Assembly: GCF_001888185.1 (NCBI RefSeq)
Contig: NZ_CP016364.1
Coordinates: 2,914,001 to 2,978,000 of the forward strand
DNA length: 64,000 bases
Source of the DNA: Phaeobacter porticola
GTDB lineage: Bacteria; Pseudomonadota; Alphaproteobacteria; Rhodobacterales; Rhodobacteraceae
Direction of reading: 5' to 3'
Within the stretch, counting starts at the first letter, position 1, and each line of letters opens with the position of its first letter. Positions 24,145-33,202 of this stretch are shown in pieces. Below the pieces are notes generated by a model. The model worked only from the letters and a program-made list of their open reading frames with translations, had not been told where the DNA came from and searched no databases. A program made the translations under genes and the position numbers.

Positions 24145-26427
24145 TTAGCCGTAAGCAGTCTCGGTGTTGCCGTCATCTGTAGACGGTCCCCAGTCAGTGC
24201 CTGTCGGCGCCACATCCCCACTGCCCAGCTGGAATCGAGAGACCACGCCGGTCAAAGCCTGCGCTTCATGTTGCAGCAGCTGGCTCGCGGCGGAGGCTTC
24301 TTCGGACATGGCCGCATTCTGCTGTGTGGTGCTATCCAGGCGGCCCATGGCGCCGTTGATTTTCTCCAGCCCGCTGGATTGCTTCTGTACGCCGTCCGCG
24401 ATCTCAGTAATGAGATCGGACACATTGGTAACCTTTTCGATGATCCCGCTAAGGGCATCACCGGCACGGCCCACCATCGCGACGCCATTGGCCACATGTT
24501 CCTCACTGGCCGACGTCAACCTCTGGATCTGGCCTGCGGCCTTAGACGCCCGCATAGCAAGGGCGCGGACCTCGGAAGCCACCACCGCAAAACCGGCACC
24601 TGCTTCTCCCGCGCGGGCTGCTTCCACCCCAGCATTCAGCGCAAGGAGATTTGTCTGAAAGGCAATGTCATCGATCATATTGATAATCTGAGAAATTTGC
24701 GTGGAGGCGTCCTGAATCTGGTCCATTGCCTGTACTGCGGAGACCACAATGTGATTGCTGCGCTCTGCCTCATCTCGCGTGCCGCGCATAGTCTCGTCGA
24801 CCTGGCACGCACGATCAGCAGTATTGCGAATGCTATTGGTGAGATCCTGCAAGGCAGATGCCGTCTCTTCCAGCGTGCCTGCCTGAGCTTCAGTGCGATG
24901 GGCCATCTCTTCGGCAGACGCGCGTTGTTCTTCTGAGAATTTATCGACGTTATGCGCCGCATCCACCACTTCAGACAGAGAGTCGCGCAGGTTGCCCAAA
25001 CTGTGATTGAAGTTCTCGCGCAGGATTTCGTAGTGCGCGACAAAGGGCTCTTGGATATCGCAGGCCAGATTACCCCGCTGCAATGCAGCCAAGGCGCCGC
25101 TCATCTCTTCGACCACGGCGGCTGTCTGTTTGGCGGCCTGCTCTTCGCGTTCGGCAGCCGCGTCAGCGATCACCAGCTTGTCGCGGAAAGTATCGAGGCT
25201 GCGCGCCAAATCGCCCAATTCGTCACCACGGGCCCGGCCATTGATCTCGATTGCATAGTCTTCGTCTGCCAGGGCGTTTGTGGCCTCGCGCAGCGCCAGA
25301 ATGGGCCTTGTCACGTGTCGCGCGGCCACGAAAGAAACGATAACTGCGATCATGACGGAGACGCCGATCATCAGCATTGCCAGAAGCCGTATTTTACGCA
25401 CCTCAGCGAGGGCCTCATGTTCATCGGTTTGCAGCACCATCGACCAGTCGAACCCTTGGATCGACAGCGGCTTGACCAGAGCAATTACCTGCTCGCCGGA
25501 AACCGATGTGATGCCCTCGAACAGGCCAGACTCTCCCGCTGCTGCGGCAGCAATTTCAGGGCTGTCTGGTAGTGTATCACCGATGGAAAATTGCCCTTCG
25601 ATCACAGAGGGGCTGTGGGCTGTACCGTCGCTACCAACAAGGAAGATATTTTGGTGACCGTCCGTATCCAGGTTGGAGGTCAACGCCGCAACGGCAGCAG
25701 CACCGGACAGTTGGACCGCCATGACGCCGATCACTTCTTTCTTTTTGTTGAAAACCGGCGCACCCAGGAAGGCACCGGCCATACCGCCACCGGGGGCATA
25801 TGGGGCGAAATCGGCAGTAACGACCTCTCCGGCTTCGGCAGAGAGAGCAGCAGCAAAAACCTGGCCAAGGCCGCTTTCCGCATTCGGACCAGACCCAAAT
25901 TGCTGAATGAAATCATCGCGTTTTTTTACGGAGTACAGCAGCTGTCCGGTTGCATCCAACAGGTACAGATCTTCATATCCGTTGACTTCCAGGGATTGCA
26001 GGAACGTCGGGTGGTAGGTCGCGTGGGACTGGCTGTAATAGGATCCGTCACCGGGATCCGTCAATGCGTGACGCTCATTGGCGGCGTTTGGGTTTTCCTC
26101 GATATAGTGACGACGCAAAAAGCCGACCGGCTCCTCTTCGATCATCTTGTAGACACGCTCAAAGTTGTTGATCGCGCGAAACACCGTCGGCTGGGATGTA
26201 TTGACCGACAGATCTTTGCGCGCGGCTTCGATCATAAAGGTCAGCGCCTGCTCACCCGACCGCGCCGCAGTTTCCTTGGAGGCGTAGACGTAATCGCGAA
26301 TGCTTTTTTCCGCCATTGAGTAGACTAGGAATGAGACTGTTACCAGAAACGTTGCGGTCAGAGCCACCATGATAAGTGGCAATTTAAGCTTGAGCGAGAG
26401 TTTCGGGGCCTTGAGCATGGCGCACAT
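24145..26427 (-). CDS. methyl-accepting chemotaxis protein with dCache-type periplasmic sensor
   Basis: A 760-residue chemoreceptor. An N-terminal membrane helix (LPLIMVALTATFLVTVSFLVY), a periplasmic region of about 300 residues with double-Cache features (YSQSHATYHPTFLQSLE, DLYLLDATGQLLYSV, NIFLVGSDGTAHS), a second helix near residue 345 (LLAMLMIGVSVMIAVIVSFVA), a HAMP domain (TRPILALREATNALADEDY) and a cytosolic signalling hairpin whose tip is DIAFQTNLLALNAGVEAARA. It would sense a small ligand and control CheA. The C-terminus has no NWETF-type methylation tether. Start at 26427 (MCAMLKAPK); an ATG three codons in is equally possible. It stands alone, without other che genes. Confidence 0.92.
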   Translation of the reverse strand: MCAMLKAPKLSLKLKLPLIMVALTATFLVTVSFLVYSMAEKSIRDYVYASKETAARSGEQALTFMIEAARKDLSVNTSQPTVFRAINNFERVYKMIEEEPVGFLRRHYIEENPNAANERHALTDPGDGSYYSQSHATYHPTFLQSLEVNGYEDLYLLDATGQLLYSVKKRDDFIQQFGSGPNAESGLGQVFAAALSAEAGEVVTADFAPYAPGGGMAGAFLGAPVFNKKKEVIGVMAVQLSGAAAVAALTSNLDTDGHQNIFLVGSDGTAHSPSVIEGQFSIGDTLPDSPEIAAAAAGESGLFEGITSVSGEQVIALVKPLSIQGFDWSMVLQTDEHEALAEVRKIRLLAMLMIGVSVMIAVIVSFVAARHVTRPILALREATNALADEDYAIEINGRARGDELGDLARSLDTFRDKLVIADAAAEREEQAAKQTAAVVEEMSGALAALQRGNLACDIQEPFVAHYEILRENFNHSLGNLRDSLSEVVDAAHNVDKFSEEQRASAEEMAHRTEAQAGTLEETASALQDLTNSIRNTADRACQVDETMRGTRDEAERSNHIVVSAVQAMDQIQDASTQISQIINMIDDIAFQTNLLALNAGVEAARAGEAGAGFAVVASEVRALAMRASKAAGQIQRLTSASEEHVANGVAMVGRAGDALSGIIEKVTNVSDLITEIADGVQKQSSGLEKINGAMGRLDSTTQQNAAMSEEASAASQLLQHEAQALTGVVSRFQLGSGDVAPTGTDWGPSTDDGNTETAYG

Positions 26428-26600
26428 GTCTCCTTATTCATAGTGCCGATTCTGCCGCCATGCGGCCGAATACCACTAGAAATAGTCACGCAATTCCTTC
26501 TATTTCGTTCACGCACATTTTATGCAGTCCCATGTAAAAGCGGATCTACGCCCTATTACGGCCAAAGGGATAGCATCTTGGAGTGCACTCTGGTGCCAAC

Positions 26601-27851
26601 TTAGAAGCGATCGGCGCCAAAGGGGCTCGTGTCTATGGCGGTTGCACGCGATTGCAATATGTCCGTCACCAATTCGGCAGTTGCAGCTGATTGGGTCAGC
26701 CCGACGTGACCATGACCAAACGCATAAATGACGCGCTTGTCACGCGCCGCGGGACCTATCACTGGCAGGCTGTCTGGCAGAGAAGGACGAAAGCCCATCC
26801 ATTGGGTACCCTCTGCGGTGTCCAGCTCCGGCATAAAACGCGCCGCTTTGGACAGTAGTGTATTTGCGCGCTTGAAATTGGGGGCAAGTTTCAAACCGCC
26901 CAGTTCAACCGCGCCACCAACCCGCACACCACCGCGAATTCGGCTCACAACAAAACCATGCCTACAAAATGTAACATGGGTTCGCAAATCAAAGCAGCCA
27001 GCTGGCAACGTCGTATTGTAGCCCCGCTCGGTTTCAAGCGGCAGCTTTTCCCCCAGACGGTGTGCCAGTTGATGCGACCAGGCCCCTGCTGCCACCACCA
27101 CCTGATCGGCCATGATTCTGTTACCAGTGGTGACAATCGTCACGCCTGCGTCACCGGATTCCAGATCACGCACGTCAGCACGGCGCAGTTGGCCACCACG
27201 TGCAAGGAAAGCCGTAAACAAATGCTCTACCCAAGCCTTGGGGTCACAAGTGTTCATCCAATCCGGGGTATAACCTGCATGCGTGAACCTTGGGCTAAGA
27301 CCCGGTTGAATCTCAGCAATTTCCGCCGGGCTATGCATAAATGAGAATCGGATGCCGTGATCCTGCCGGAGCTGCCAGCCGCGCTGGCTCGCCGCGAATT
27401 CTGCCTCGGATTCATAGAGCTGTAGGGCACCATCCCGCTGCATCATCGACTCGCCCAGAGTGTCGGCAATTTGACGTTCGGTGGCCGCCTGGGCCAAATG
27501 CATCAACGACGCCTGCGCCTTAACAACAGAGTGATAGCGATCCTGCCAACTGGCCCGCCAGAAACGGATCAGCCAAGGGGTGAGCTGCAGAGCATAAGCG
27601 GGCGGCACTGAAAGGGGGCCAAGTGGGTCCAGTAACCAGGCTGGAGCCTTTTTCATGATGCCAGGCGTTGCCAGAGGTTCAAGATCCGTAAAAGCAAAGG
27701 CCCCGGCGTTGCCCGCAGATGCTTCGGCCGCTACGCCATCCCGGTCCAGAAGCACGACCTGCCCGCCATCTGGCGCTAGTTCGCTTTGCAGACGTAATGC
27801 TGTACTCACGCCGACAACGCCTGCACCGATAATGACTACCGTCTTTGCCAT
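26601..27851 (-). CDS. FAD-dependent D-hydroxyproline dehydrogenase (DadA-like)
   Basis: A 416-residue flavoprotein of the DadA/glycine-oxidase family. The N-terminal FAD-binding motif is VVIIGAGVVGVSTALRL; VLLDRDGVAAEASAGNAGAF is the second adenine-binding region, and the C-terminus has GPAARDKRVIYAFGHGHVGLT. General family members oxidise D-amino acids. In this operon, beside a hydroxyproline epimerase, a pyrroline-4-hydroxy-2-carboxylate deaminase and an aldehyde dehydrogenase, the likely substrate is cis-4-hydroxy-D-proline, yielding 1-pyrroline-4-hydroxy-2-carboxylate; electrons probably go to the quinone pool. It is the last gene of the unit, 53 bp after the aldehyde dehydrogenase gene. 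Substrate is inferred from context. Confidence 0.85.
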   Translation of the reverse strand: MAKTVVIIGAGVVGVSTALRLQSELAPDGGQVVLLDRDGVAAEASAGNAGAFAFTDLEPLATPGIMKKAPAWLLDPLGPLSVPPAYALQLTPWLIRFWRASWQDRYHSVVKAQASLMHLAQAATERQIADTLGESMMQRDGALQLYESEAEFAASQRGWQLRQDHGIRFSFMHSPAEIAEIQPGLSPRFTHAGYTPDWMNTCDPKAWVEHLFTAFLARGGQLRRADVRDLESGDAGVTIVTTGNRIMADQVVVAAGAWSHQLAHRLGEKLPLETERGYNTTLPAGCFDLRTHVTFCRHGFVVSRIRGGVRVGGAVELGGLKLAPNFKRANTLLSKAARFMPELDTAEGTQWMGFRPSLPDSLPVIGPAARDKRVIYAFGHGHVGLTQSAATAELVTDILQSRATAIDTSPFGADRF

Positions 27852-27904
27852 CTGCTCCGCCTTCGTGCTTGTGGCGAGGCTTTTGCCCCGCCACCTGACC
27901 GTCT

Positions 27905-29335
27905 TTACGCTAGGGTATAGGCGGTTTTTACCTTTGTATAAAACTCTTTTGCGTGGCTGCCTTGCTCACGTGCGCCAAGGCTGGACCCCTTGGTCCCGCC
28001 AAAGGGCACGTGATAGTCTACCCCGGCTGTCGGCAAGTTCACCATGGTCATTCCTGCCTCAACATTCGCTTTGAAATCCGTTGCGTATTTTAGCGATTTG
28101 GTACAGATGCCAGCGCTCAAACCAAAAGGCGAGTCATTAGCGACCATCAGGGCTTCTTCATAGTCCGCCACCCGAATGACCGAGGCGACGGGACCAAAGA
28201 CCTCTTCCTGGTTGATCCGCATCCCATTTGTCGTTTCAGTCACCAAGGCAGGCGCCAGATAGAAGCCTTTGGTGCTGCGCTGAAGCGCCTGACCGCCCAA
28301 TATACGCCCGCCTTCGCTACCCGCGATGTCGAGGTAGGACAGATCCTTTTTCAACTGACGCTCGTCCACAACCGGGCCGATTTGAGTGGTCTCGTCGAGG
28401 GCATTACCAACGCGCAAACCTGCCATCCGGTCACTGAGTGCAGCCACAAAACGGTCGTGGATGTCTGCGGTTACGATTAACCGTGATGATGCGGTGCAGC
28501 GCTGTCCGGTGGAGTAGAAGGCACCGTTGATACTGGCTTCGACGGCGATGTCGAGGTCGGCGTCATCCAGCACGACCATCGGGTTCTTGCCGCCCATTTC
28601 CAGCTGAAGCTTTTTGCGCTGCGCGCCGCAAGCCGCCGCTATGGCGCTGCCGGTTTGTACCGAACCGGTAAAGGAGAGCGCATCGACGTCGCAGCTCTCA
28701 ACCAGACGCTTCCCGATCACGCTCCCTTGCCCGAAGACCATGTTGAACACGCCTTCTGGCAGGCCGGAGCGACTGATGATCTCTCCTAAGGCATAGGCGC
28801 AGCCAGGTGTCAGTTCAGCTGGTTTCAGAACAACAGCATTGCCGTAAGCGAGCGCTGGAGCGATTTTCCAGGCAGGGATCGCGATGGGAAAGTTCCAAGG
28901 GGTGATCAATCCAACAACGCCCATAGGTGACCGCGTCACCTCAACCCCGACCCCGGGACGCACAGACGCAAACATCTCTCCCGCCTGGCGCAGGGTCTCT
29001 CCTGCAAAGAACTTGAAGATCTGTCCGGCCCGTGCCGATTCACCGATACCTTCGGCCAGGGTCTTACCCTCTTCACGCGACAGCAGATGGCCCAGTTCAG
29101 CCTTGCGGGCCAGGATCTCGGTCCCGATCGCATCCAGCACATCAAACCGCTGTTGCGGTGTGCTTGCGGCCCAACCTGCGGCGGCCTCACGGGCGGCAGA
29201 AATGGCGCGGTCCATGTCCTCTGCCGGGCTGTCTGCGGCATAGCCGAGGACGTCGGATGTGTCGGATGGGTTGATATTGGCGCTGGCGGCAGTGGTTTCC
29301 GTCCAGCTGCCAGCGATCAGGTTTTTATATTCCAT
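27905..29335 (-). CDS. alpha-ketoglutarate semialdehyde (2,5-dioxopentanoate) dehydrogenase
   Basis: A 476-residue NAD(P)-dependent aldehyde dehydrogenase. The general-base region LEMGGKNPMVVLDDADLD, the catalytic cysteine in YSTGQRCTASSR, and the cofactor-site region LITPWNFPIAIPAWKIAPAL are all present. In the hydroxyproline pathway this enzyme oxidises alpha-ketoglutarate semialdehyde to alpha-ketoglutarate, the final step. Its start codon shares one base with the epimerase stop (TAATG), so the two are translationally coupled. The exact substrate rests on neighbours, since close relatives act in sugar-acid pathways too. Confidence 0.88.
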   Translation of the reverse strand: MEYKNLIAGSWTETTAASANINPSDTSDVLGYAADSPAEDMDRAISAAREAAAGWAASTPQQRFDVLDAIGTEILARKAELGHLLSREEGKTLAEGIGESARAGQIFKFFAGETLRQAGEMFASVRPGVGVEVTRSPMGVVGLITPWNFPIAIPAWKIAPALAYGNAVVLKPAELTPGCAYALGEIISRSGLPEGVFNMVFGQGSVIGKRLVESCDVDALSFTGSVQTGSAIAAACGAQRKKLQLEMGGKNPMVVLDDADLDIAVEASINGAFYSTGQRCTASSRLIVTADIHDRFVAALSDRMAGLRVGNALDETTQIGPVVDERQLKKDLSYLDIAGSEGGRILGGQALQRSTKGFYLAPALVTETTNGMRINQEEVFGPVASVIRVADYEEALMVANDSPFGLSAGICTKSLKYATDFKANVEAGMTMVNLPTAGVDYHVPFGGTKGSSLGAREQGSHAKEFYTKVKTAYTLA

Positions 29336-30285
29336 TACTGTACCTCTTGGGGGGTGATCCCTGCCCGATAAGGGTCAGCAGGGTCAAAGTTCAAAACAGT
29401 GTCACCGGTCACAAAGGCTTCGCCGGTGATTGTCGCAATCACTGCGGCATTAGGACCGCGACCGGGGCGGTAATGCAGCGTGTAGGTGCTGCCAATCACG
29501 CTTTCTTGGATCCATTGCACACCGGGTGCGAGATCGCCGTCTGCTGCCAGGCAAGCCAGTTTGGCAGCGCTGCCGGTGCCACAGGGCGATCTGTCATAGG
29601 CGGTGCCCGGACAGAGTACAAAATTGCGCCCGTGGCCAACGCTGGTCATGGGCGGTCCGACAAATTCAATGTGATCAATCATGGCGCCGTCGCGACCAGT
29701 GATCCCCTGATCGGCCAATGCCTTGCGTATAAGGACAGCACCCCGGGTCAGCACCTCAACATTAGCCAGCGTCAAGGGCGCCGGTATGACTGAGGTTAGG
29801 AAAAACCAGTTCCCACCCCAGGCAACGTCGCCGACAACCTGCCCTAGCCCCTGCACCTCAACCACCACACCGGCGCGATGGCGATCGCTTTCGACATTCT
29901 CAACTGCCGCTCGGGTCGGTGTCTGCAATTGCACGCCGACAGACCCAACCGGCGTCTCAATCCGGTGTTGCCCCAGATCAAGACGTCCCAGGTGATGCAG
30001 GCTAACAGCGGTGCCGATGGTGGCATGGCCACACATGCCCAAGGGGCCAACCGGATTGAAGTATATTACCCCGGCGGCAGAGGTCCGGTCGCTTGGAGGC
30101 ACCAGCAATGCCCCGACCACCGCGTCATGGCCTCGTGGCTCAAGCAGCACCGACGCGCAAAAACTACGGTGATCGCAAAACAGCCGCTTCGCGCGTGCGG
30201 CCAGCGATCCAGTTCCAAGATCCGGCCCGCCCGATACTATCAGGCGAGTCGGTTCGCCGGCCGTATGGCTGTCGATTACGCGCAT
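29335..30285 (-). CDS. 4-hydroxyproline 2-epimerase
   Basis: A 316-residue member of the proline racemase superfamily from ATG 30285 (MRVIDSHTAGEPT, a conserved start); the upstream in-frame ATG at 30315 adds ten atypical residues. Both catalytic cysteines are present: MCGHATIG and SPCGTGSAA. The second cysteine separates epimerases from trans-3-hydroxyproline dehydratases, which carry threonine there. It converts trans-4-hydroxy-L-proline to cis-4-hydroxy-D-proline, the first step of the pathway encoded here. The gene overlaps the deaminase gene by 10 bp, has no clear ribosome site of its own and is probably read by coupling. Confidence 0.92.
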   Translation of the reverse strand: MRVIDSHTAGEPTRLIVSGGPDLGTGSLAARAKRLFCDHRSFCASVLLEPRGHDAVVGALLVPPSDRTSAAGVIYFNPVGPLGMCGHATIGTAVSLHHLGRLDLGQHRIETPVGSVGVQLQTPTRAAVENVESDRHRAGVVVEVQGLGQVVGDVAWGGNWFFLTSVIPAPLTLANVEVLTRGAVLIRKALADQGITGRDGAMIDHIEFVGPPMTSVGHGRNFVLCPGTAYDRSPCGTGSAAKLACLAADGDLAPGVQWIQESVIGSTYTLHYRPGRGPNAAVIATITGEAFVTGDTVLNFDPADPYRAGITPQEVQ

Positions 30286-31235
30286 AGCGCCGCGACGTCG
30301 GACTGCTGTGTCCAATCCGCATACCAGCTACGGAACAATGCATATTGCGCCTCTACATAGGCCTGCTGGCTGGCACTCAGCTGATCGCTTTCGTTGAAAT
30401 GCAACCGGTATTCGCTATCGCCATTCAGCACCATCAGATGTTTGTAGTAGAGCACCAGGTCCGCGCCTTCGTCGAAGGAAGAGAGCACCGCCAGCGCGGC
30501 TTCCAGCTCGCGGGCCTGACGCCGAGCAGTCGCATTGCCTTTGGCTGCCAGCTGACACAGCGACACAAGATGCAGGACTTCATCCGGCAGCGCATTGCCG
30601 ATACCGGTGATTGCCCCCCCTGCCCCGCAATTCACATAGCCATGGAACACAGTGGTATCGACGCCAATCATCAGGGTTACACTGCTGTCCTGAGAGGTGA
30701 TGTTTTCAGCTGCATAGCGCAGATCATCTGCGCCGCCGAATTCCTTGAAACCGACAAGATTAGGATGATCCCGGCGCAAGTCAAAGAACAGATCAGCGCG
30801 GGTGGCAAAACCATAATAAGGGCTGTTGTAGATCACGGCAGGCAGGGTTGGGGCGGCTGATAGAATGGCGGCAAAATGATCCCGCTGCGCGGCGACCGAG
30901 CTGCCCCGTGATAATACACGTGGAATCACCATAAGACCGCTGGCACCAATCTCGGCGGCATGGGCAGCATGGGCAGCGGCCTGAGCGGTGTTAACCGCGC
31001 CAGTCCCAACAATAGTTGGAACGCCCGCCGCCACCAGACGAGAGACGCCTTCCATCCGCTCAGCATCGGTAATCAGTGGCCAGTCGCCCATTGATCCACA
31101 ATAGACAACAGCCGACATGCCTTTGGCGATCAACTCCCGGCCCTTGTTCACCAGAGCATCAAAATCTGGGCGACGGTCCGCCGTGCAGGGGGTCATCAAG
31201 GCCGGAATGCAGCCGGAGAATACGGGGTTTGTCAT
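30276..31235 (-). CDS. 1-pyrroline-4-hydroxy-2-carboxylate deaminase (DHDPS/NAL superfamily)
   Basis: A 319-residue class I aldolase-fold protein. The Schiff-base lysine is in NLVGFKEFGG near residue 170, the conserved tyrosine is in YNSPYYGF, and the N-terminal substrate loop is YCGSMGDWPL. Members beside hydroxyproline epimerases deaminate 1-pyrroline-4-hydroxy-2-carboxylate to alpha-ketoglutarate semialdehyde. It is the first gene of the four-gene catabolic unit; GAGGAT lies about 7 bp before its ATG. It faces the GntR regulator across 159 bp that contain a 16-bp palindrome. Confidence 0.9.
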   Translation of the reverse strand: MTNPVFSGCIPALMTPCTADRRPDFDALVNKGRELIAKGMSAVVYCGSMGDWPLITDAERMEGVSRLVAAGVPTIVGTGAVNTAQAAAHAAHAAEIGASGLMVIPRVLSRGSSVAAQRDHFAAILSAAPTLPAVIYNSPYYGFATRADLFFDLRRDHPNLVGFKEFGGADDLRYAAENITSQDSSVTLMIGVDTTVFHGYVNCGAGGAITGIGNALPDEVLHLVSLCQLAAKGNATARRQARELEAALAVLSSFDEGADLVLYYKHLMVLNGDSEYRLHFNESDQLSASQQAYVEAQYALFRSWYADWTQQSDVAALCA

Positions 31236-31307
31236 CTGGGGATCCTCTTCAGTGGATATGAACCCAAGCCCGAGAGCGTCTCGGCGCTGGTCTTAATTGC
31301 ATAATAC

Positions 31308-31323
31308 ATATTGGATCCAATAT
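31308..31323. promoter_or_regulatory. 16-bp perfect palindrome between the hydroxyproline operon and its GntR gene
   Basis: ATATTGGATCCAATAT at 31308-31323 is fully self-complementary. It lies 73 bp before the deaminase ATG and 72 bp before the regulator ATG, almost exactly midway. Such a site suits a dimeric FCD-type GntR regulator controlling both directions. Confidence 0.7.
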
Positions 31324-31394
31324 TCAATATAAGAATTATCCCATCTTTCGCACCCGCTACGATCAAGGATATAACGTCCTCAAGGAGCACAGAT

Positions 31395-32057
31395 ATGAAG
31401 TTGAAATCCGTTGACATATCCAAGACCGCCTCCGCTTCGGCGATCGTCTTCGACGCCTTGCGTAAGGCCATTATCGAAGGTGATCTAAAAGAGGGCGAAC
31501 CGCTGCGTCAGGATGAAATCGCACAGATGTTCAACACCAGTCGCATCCCCGTACGTGAGGCAATTTCGCGCCTGGAAGAACAGGGGTTGGTCAAGACGCA
31601 GCGTTACAAGGGCGCGGTCGTTTCCGGCCTGTCGGCGCAAGAGGCTCAGGAAATTTTCGATTTTCGGGCCGTGTTGGAATCAGAAGTGATCCGCCGTGCG
31701 GTTCCACATATGTCGCCTTCTTCATTGGCACAGGCCAAGGACTGCCTTGAGGCATTTTCGCAATCGGCCGACCCAATGACATGGGGAGAATTGAACCGCG
31801 ACTTTCATTCGACACTCTATCGGGAAAGCGGATTGCAGTATCATATGGATGTGATCGACAATGCCATGGACCGTGTCGACAGCTACCTGCGTGCCCAGTT
31901 GGTCTTGTCAAATGGAAATGAGCGGGCCAATGCCGAACACTTGGCGATCTGGGAAGCCTGCGTCGCCGGTGACGCCGATCTCGCCGCATCACATACACGC
32001 GATCATATCACCGGAGCCTGTAATACACTTCTAGAGACGCTCAACTCGCTTGACTAA
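31395..32057 (+). CDS. GntR-family regulator (FCD subfamily), probable hydroxyproline regulator
   Basis: A 220-residue regulator starting at ATG 31395 with AAGGAG 8 bp upstream; a longer frame from 31311 would overlap the palindrome and is rejected. The winged HTH covers residues 15-80 (IVFDALRKAIIEGDLKEGE, FNTSRIPVREAISRLEEQGL), and an all-helical FCD ligand-binding domain follows, with metal/ligand-type histidines (NRDFHSTLYRESG, AEHLAIWEA, SHTRDHI). It is divergent from the hydroxyproline catabolic genes and most likely represses them until a pathway intermediate binds. Confidence 0.9.
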   Translation: MKLKSVDISKTASASAIVFDALRKAIIEGDLKEGEPLRQDEIAQMFNTSRIPVREAISRLEEQGLVKTQRYKGAVVSGLSAQEAQEIFDFRAVLESEVIRRAVPHMSPSSLAQAKDCLEAFSQSADPMTWGELNRDFHSTLYRESGLQYHMDVIDNAMDRVDSYLRAQLVLSNGNERANAEHLAIWEACVAGDADLAASHTRDHITGACNTLLETLNSLD

Positions 32058-32120
32058 ACGCTGCCCCCTTTGGGTCTGATGCACATCCGCCCCAAGTTAT
32101 CAGACCACCAAGCGGATCCG

Positions 32121-32819
32121 TTATATGTGGATAGGCTCCAAGTCGTTGTTCAAGCATTCGACCACCTCTATCCGTGCAGGGCACCGCAGCAATTTGGCAT
32201 ATTTGTACTTGAATGCGCCGCCGGACAGGGCAACGACCTGTTCTGCAACCCAAGCCGGGTCTAGCATGTCTGACGTATCTTCCCCAGACTCACGCCAGAA
32301 GTTGGTGCGAATGCCAGACGGTGCAACAACAAGAACTTTGCCGATCCCCTCTCCCCGCACCAGCGCGGCAGCCAGCATCCCCAGTCCGGCCTTAGTGGCG
32401 CAATACGCAGGTTCCTGCCCGCGCGGTGTATACTGCGAGCTGGACGTTATCAGCATTAGCTTCAACGACCCGGACGCCTGCCGCACAAGACGCTGGATCA
32501 GCATCATCGGCGCAAGCAAACCAAGGTTCGTCATTTGCGCAAGCTCCGCATCCATCAGCGACCCGATTGAGCCACGCTGCAGATAGCCCGCGCAATAGAC
32601 CAATGTCTGCACATCACCGACTTGCTGTACGAGCGCATCTAGCGCACAGGTCATCGCGCCAGCATCATCAGTGATCGACAGCGGGTGAAACTGTGCTCCT
32701 GCACAATTCGGATCGATGCGCCCGGTGATACTGACTCCGTGCCCCTCGCCGACATAGTGCCGCGCAAGGTTCAGCCCGACACCAGAACTGCCGCCAACGA
32801 TGAGTATGTTTTTCTTCAC
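32121..32819 (-). CDS. short-chain dehydrogenase/reductase
   Basis: A 232-residue SDR. The cofactor motif is ILIVGGSSGVGLNLA, the catalytic serine is in LMLITSSSQYT and the YxxxK pair is in AYCATKAGLG. SDRs oxidise or reduce alcohols, sugars or ketones with NAD(P); nothing here shows the substrate. It converges with the GntR gene, with 63 bp between stops, and is the last chromosomal gene before the integrated element; its start is 136 bp from the element's left end. Confidence 0.88.
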   Translation of the reverse strand: MKKNILIVGGSSGVGLNLARHYVGEGHGVSITGRIDPNCAGAQFHPLSITDDAGAMTCALDALVQQVGDVQTLVYCAGYLQRGSIGSLMDAELAQMTNLGLLAPMMLIQRLVRQASGSLKLMLITSSSQYTPRGQEPAYCATKAGLGMLAAALVRGEGIGKVLVVAPSGIRTNFWRESGEDTSDMLDPAWVAEQVVALSGGAFKYKYAKLLRCPARIEVVECLNNDLEPIHI

Positions 32820-32955
32820 GACATGCCCCTAACTCTGCCATTAGAACAACAGATAGCGCTGAAAATCCAAATGAGGTTTCAGTTGGAACACAAGGCTTGA
32901 ATGCACAAACTGATCGACAGGATTTGCGCAAGTAACACAGTGATAAGTTGAGTAA

Positions 32956-32969
32956 TGGCGGAGACGAAG
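32956..32969. repeat. attL: 14-bp copy of the tRNA-Ser 3' end
   Basis: TGGCGGAGACGAAG is identical to 41745-41758 and includes the complement of CCA. It marks the displaced original tRNA end left after integration. Confidence 0.9.
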
Positions 32970-33032
32970 TCCGCAGCATATATATTATATGACCCTGATT
33001 TAAATACTAAAAAATAGTTCTAGAAAGAATCG

Positions 33033-33050
33033 TACCACAAAAAATACCAC
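33033..33050. repeat. left pair of TACCAC sites, candidate integrase arm sites
   Basis: TACCAC at 33033-33038 and 33045-33050, start-to-start spacing 12 bp, same orientation as the right-end pair. They lie 64 bp inside attL. Confidence 0.65.
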
Positions 33051-33202
33051 ACAAGGATCAAGTTCTGGTCATTCTCGGAGAAAGCGCAGGCCATGAATTC
33101 GGCAGGCGAAATCCCAGTTTTTGATAATCAACGGGCCCAAGCCATCCCGCGTAACTCCACAAGGTATGCAGGGTGGCATCTATGAGGCTCACTCAAAGAG
33201 GA

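Larger units (their letters stand above)
32820..33202. other. 383-bp noncoding stretch holding the left end of the integrated element
   Basis: No gene is supported. The first 136 bp are chromosomal flank (promoter side of the SDR gene). From 32956 the sequence is element DNA: the 14-bp tRNA-end copy, an AT-rich tract (32,980-33,030), a pair of TACCAC sites, and the region downstream of the res stop. Confidence 0.6.

Noticed and set aside
24145-26427. Chemoreceptor as part of a chemotaxis operon
   Set aside because: No cheA, cheW, cheR or cheB gene lies within several kilobases on either side.
29335-30285. trans-3-hydroxy-L-proline dehydratase as the identity of the epimerase gene
   Set aside because: That subfamily has Thr at the second catalytic position; here SPCGTGS keeps the cysteine, and the neighbours fit trans-4-hydroxyproline breakdown.
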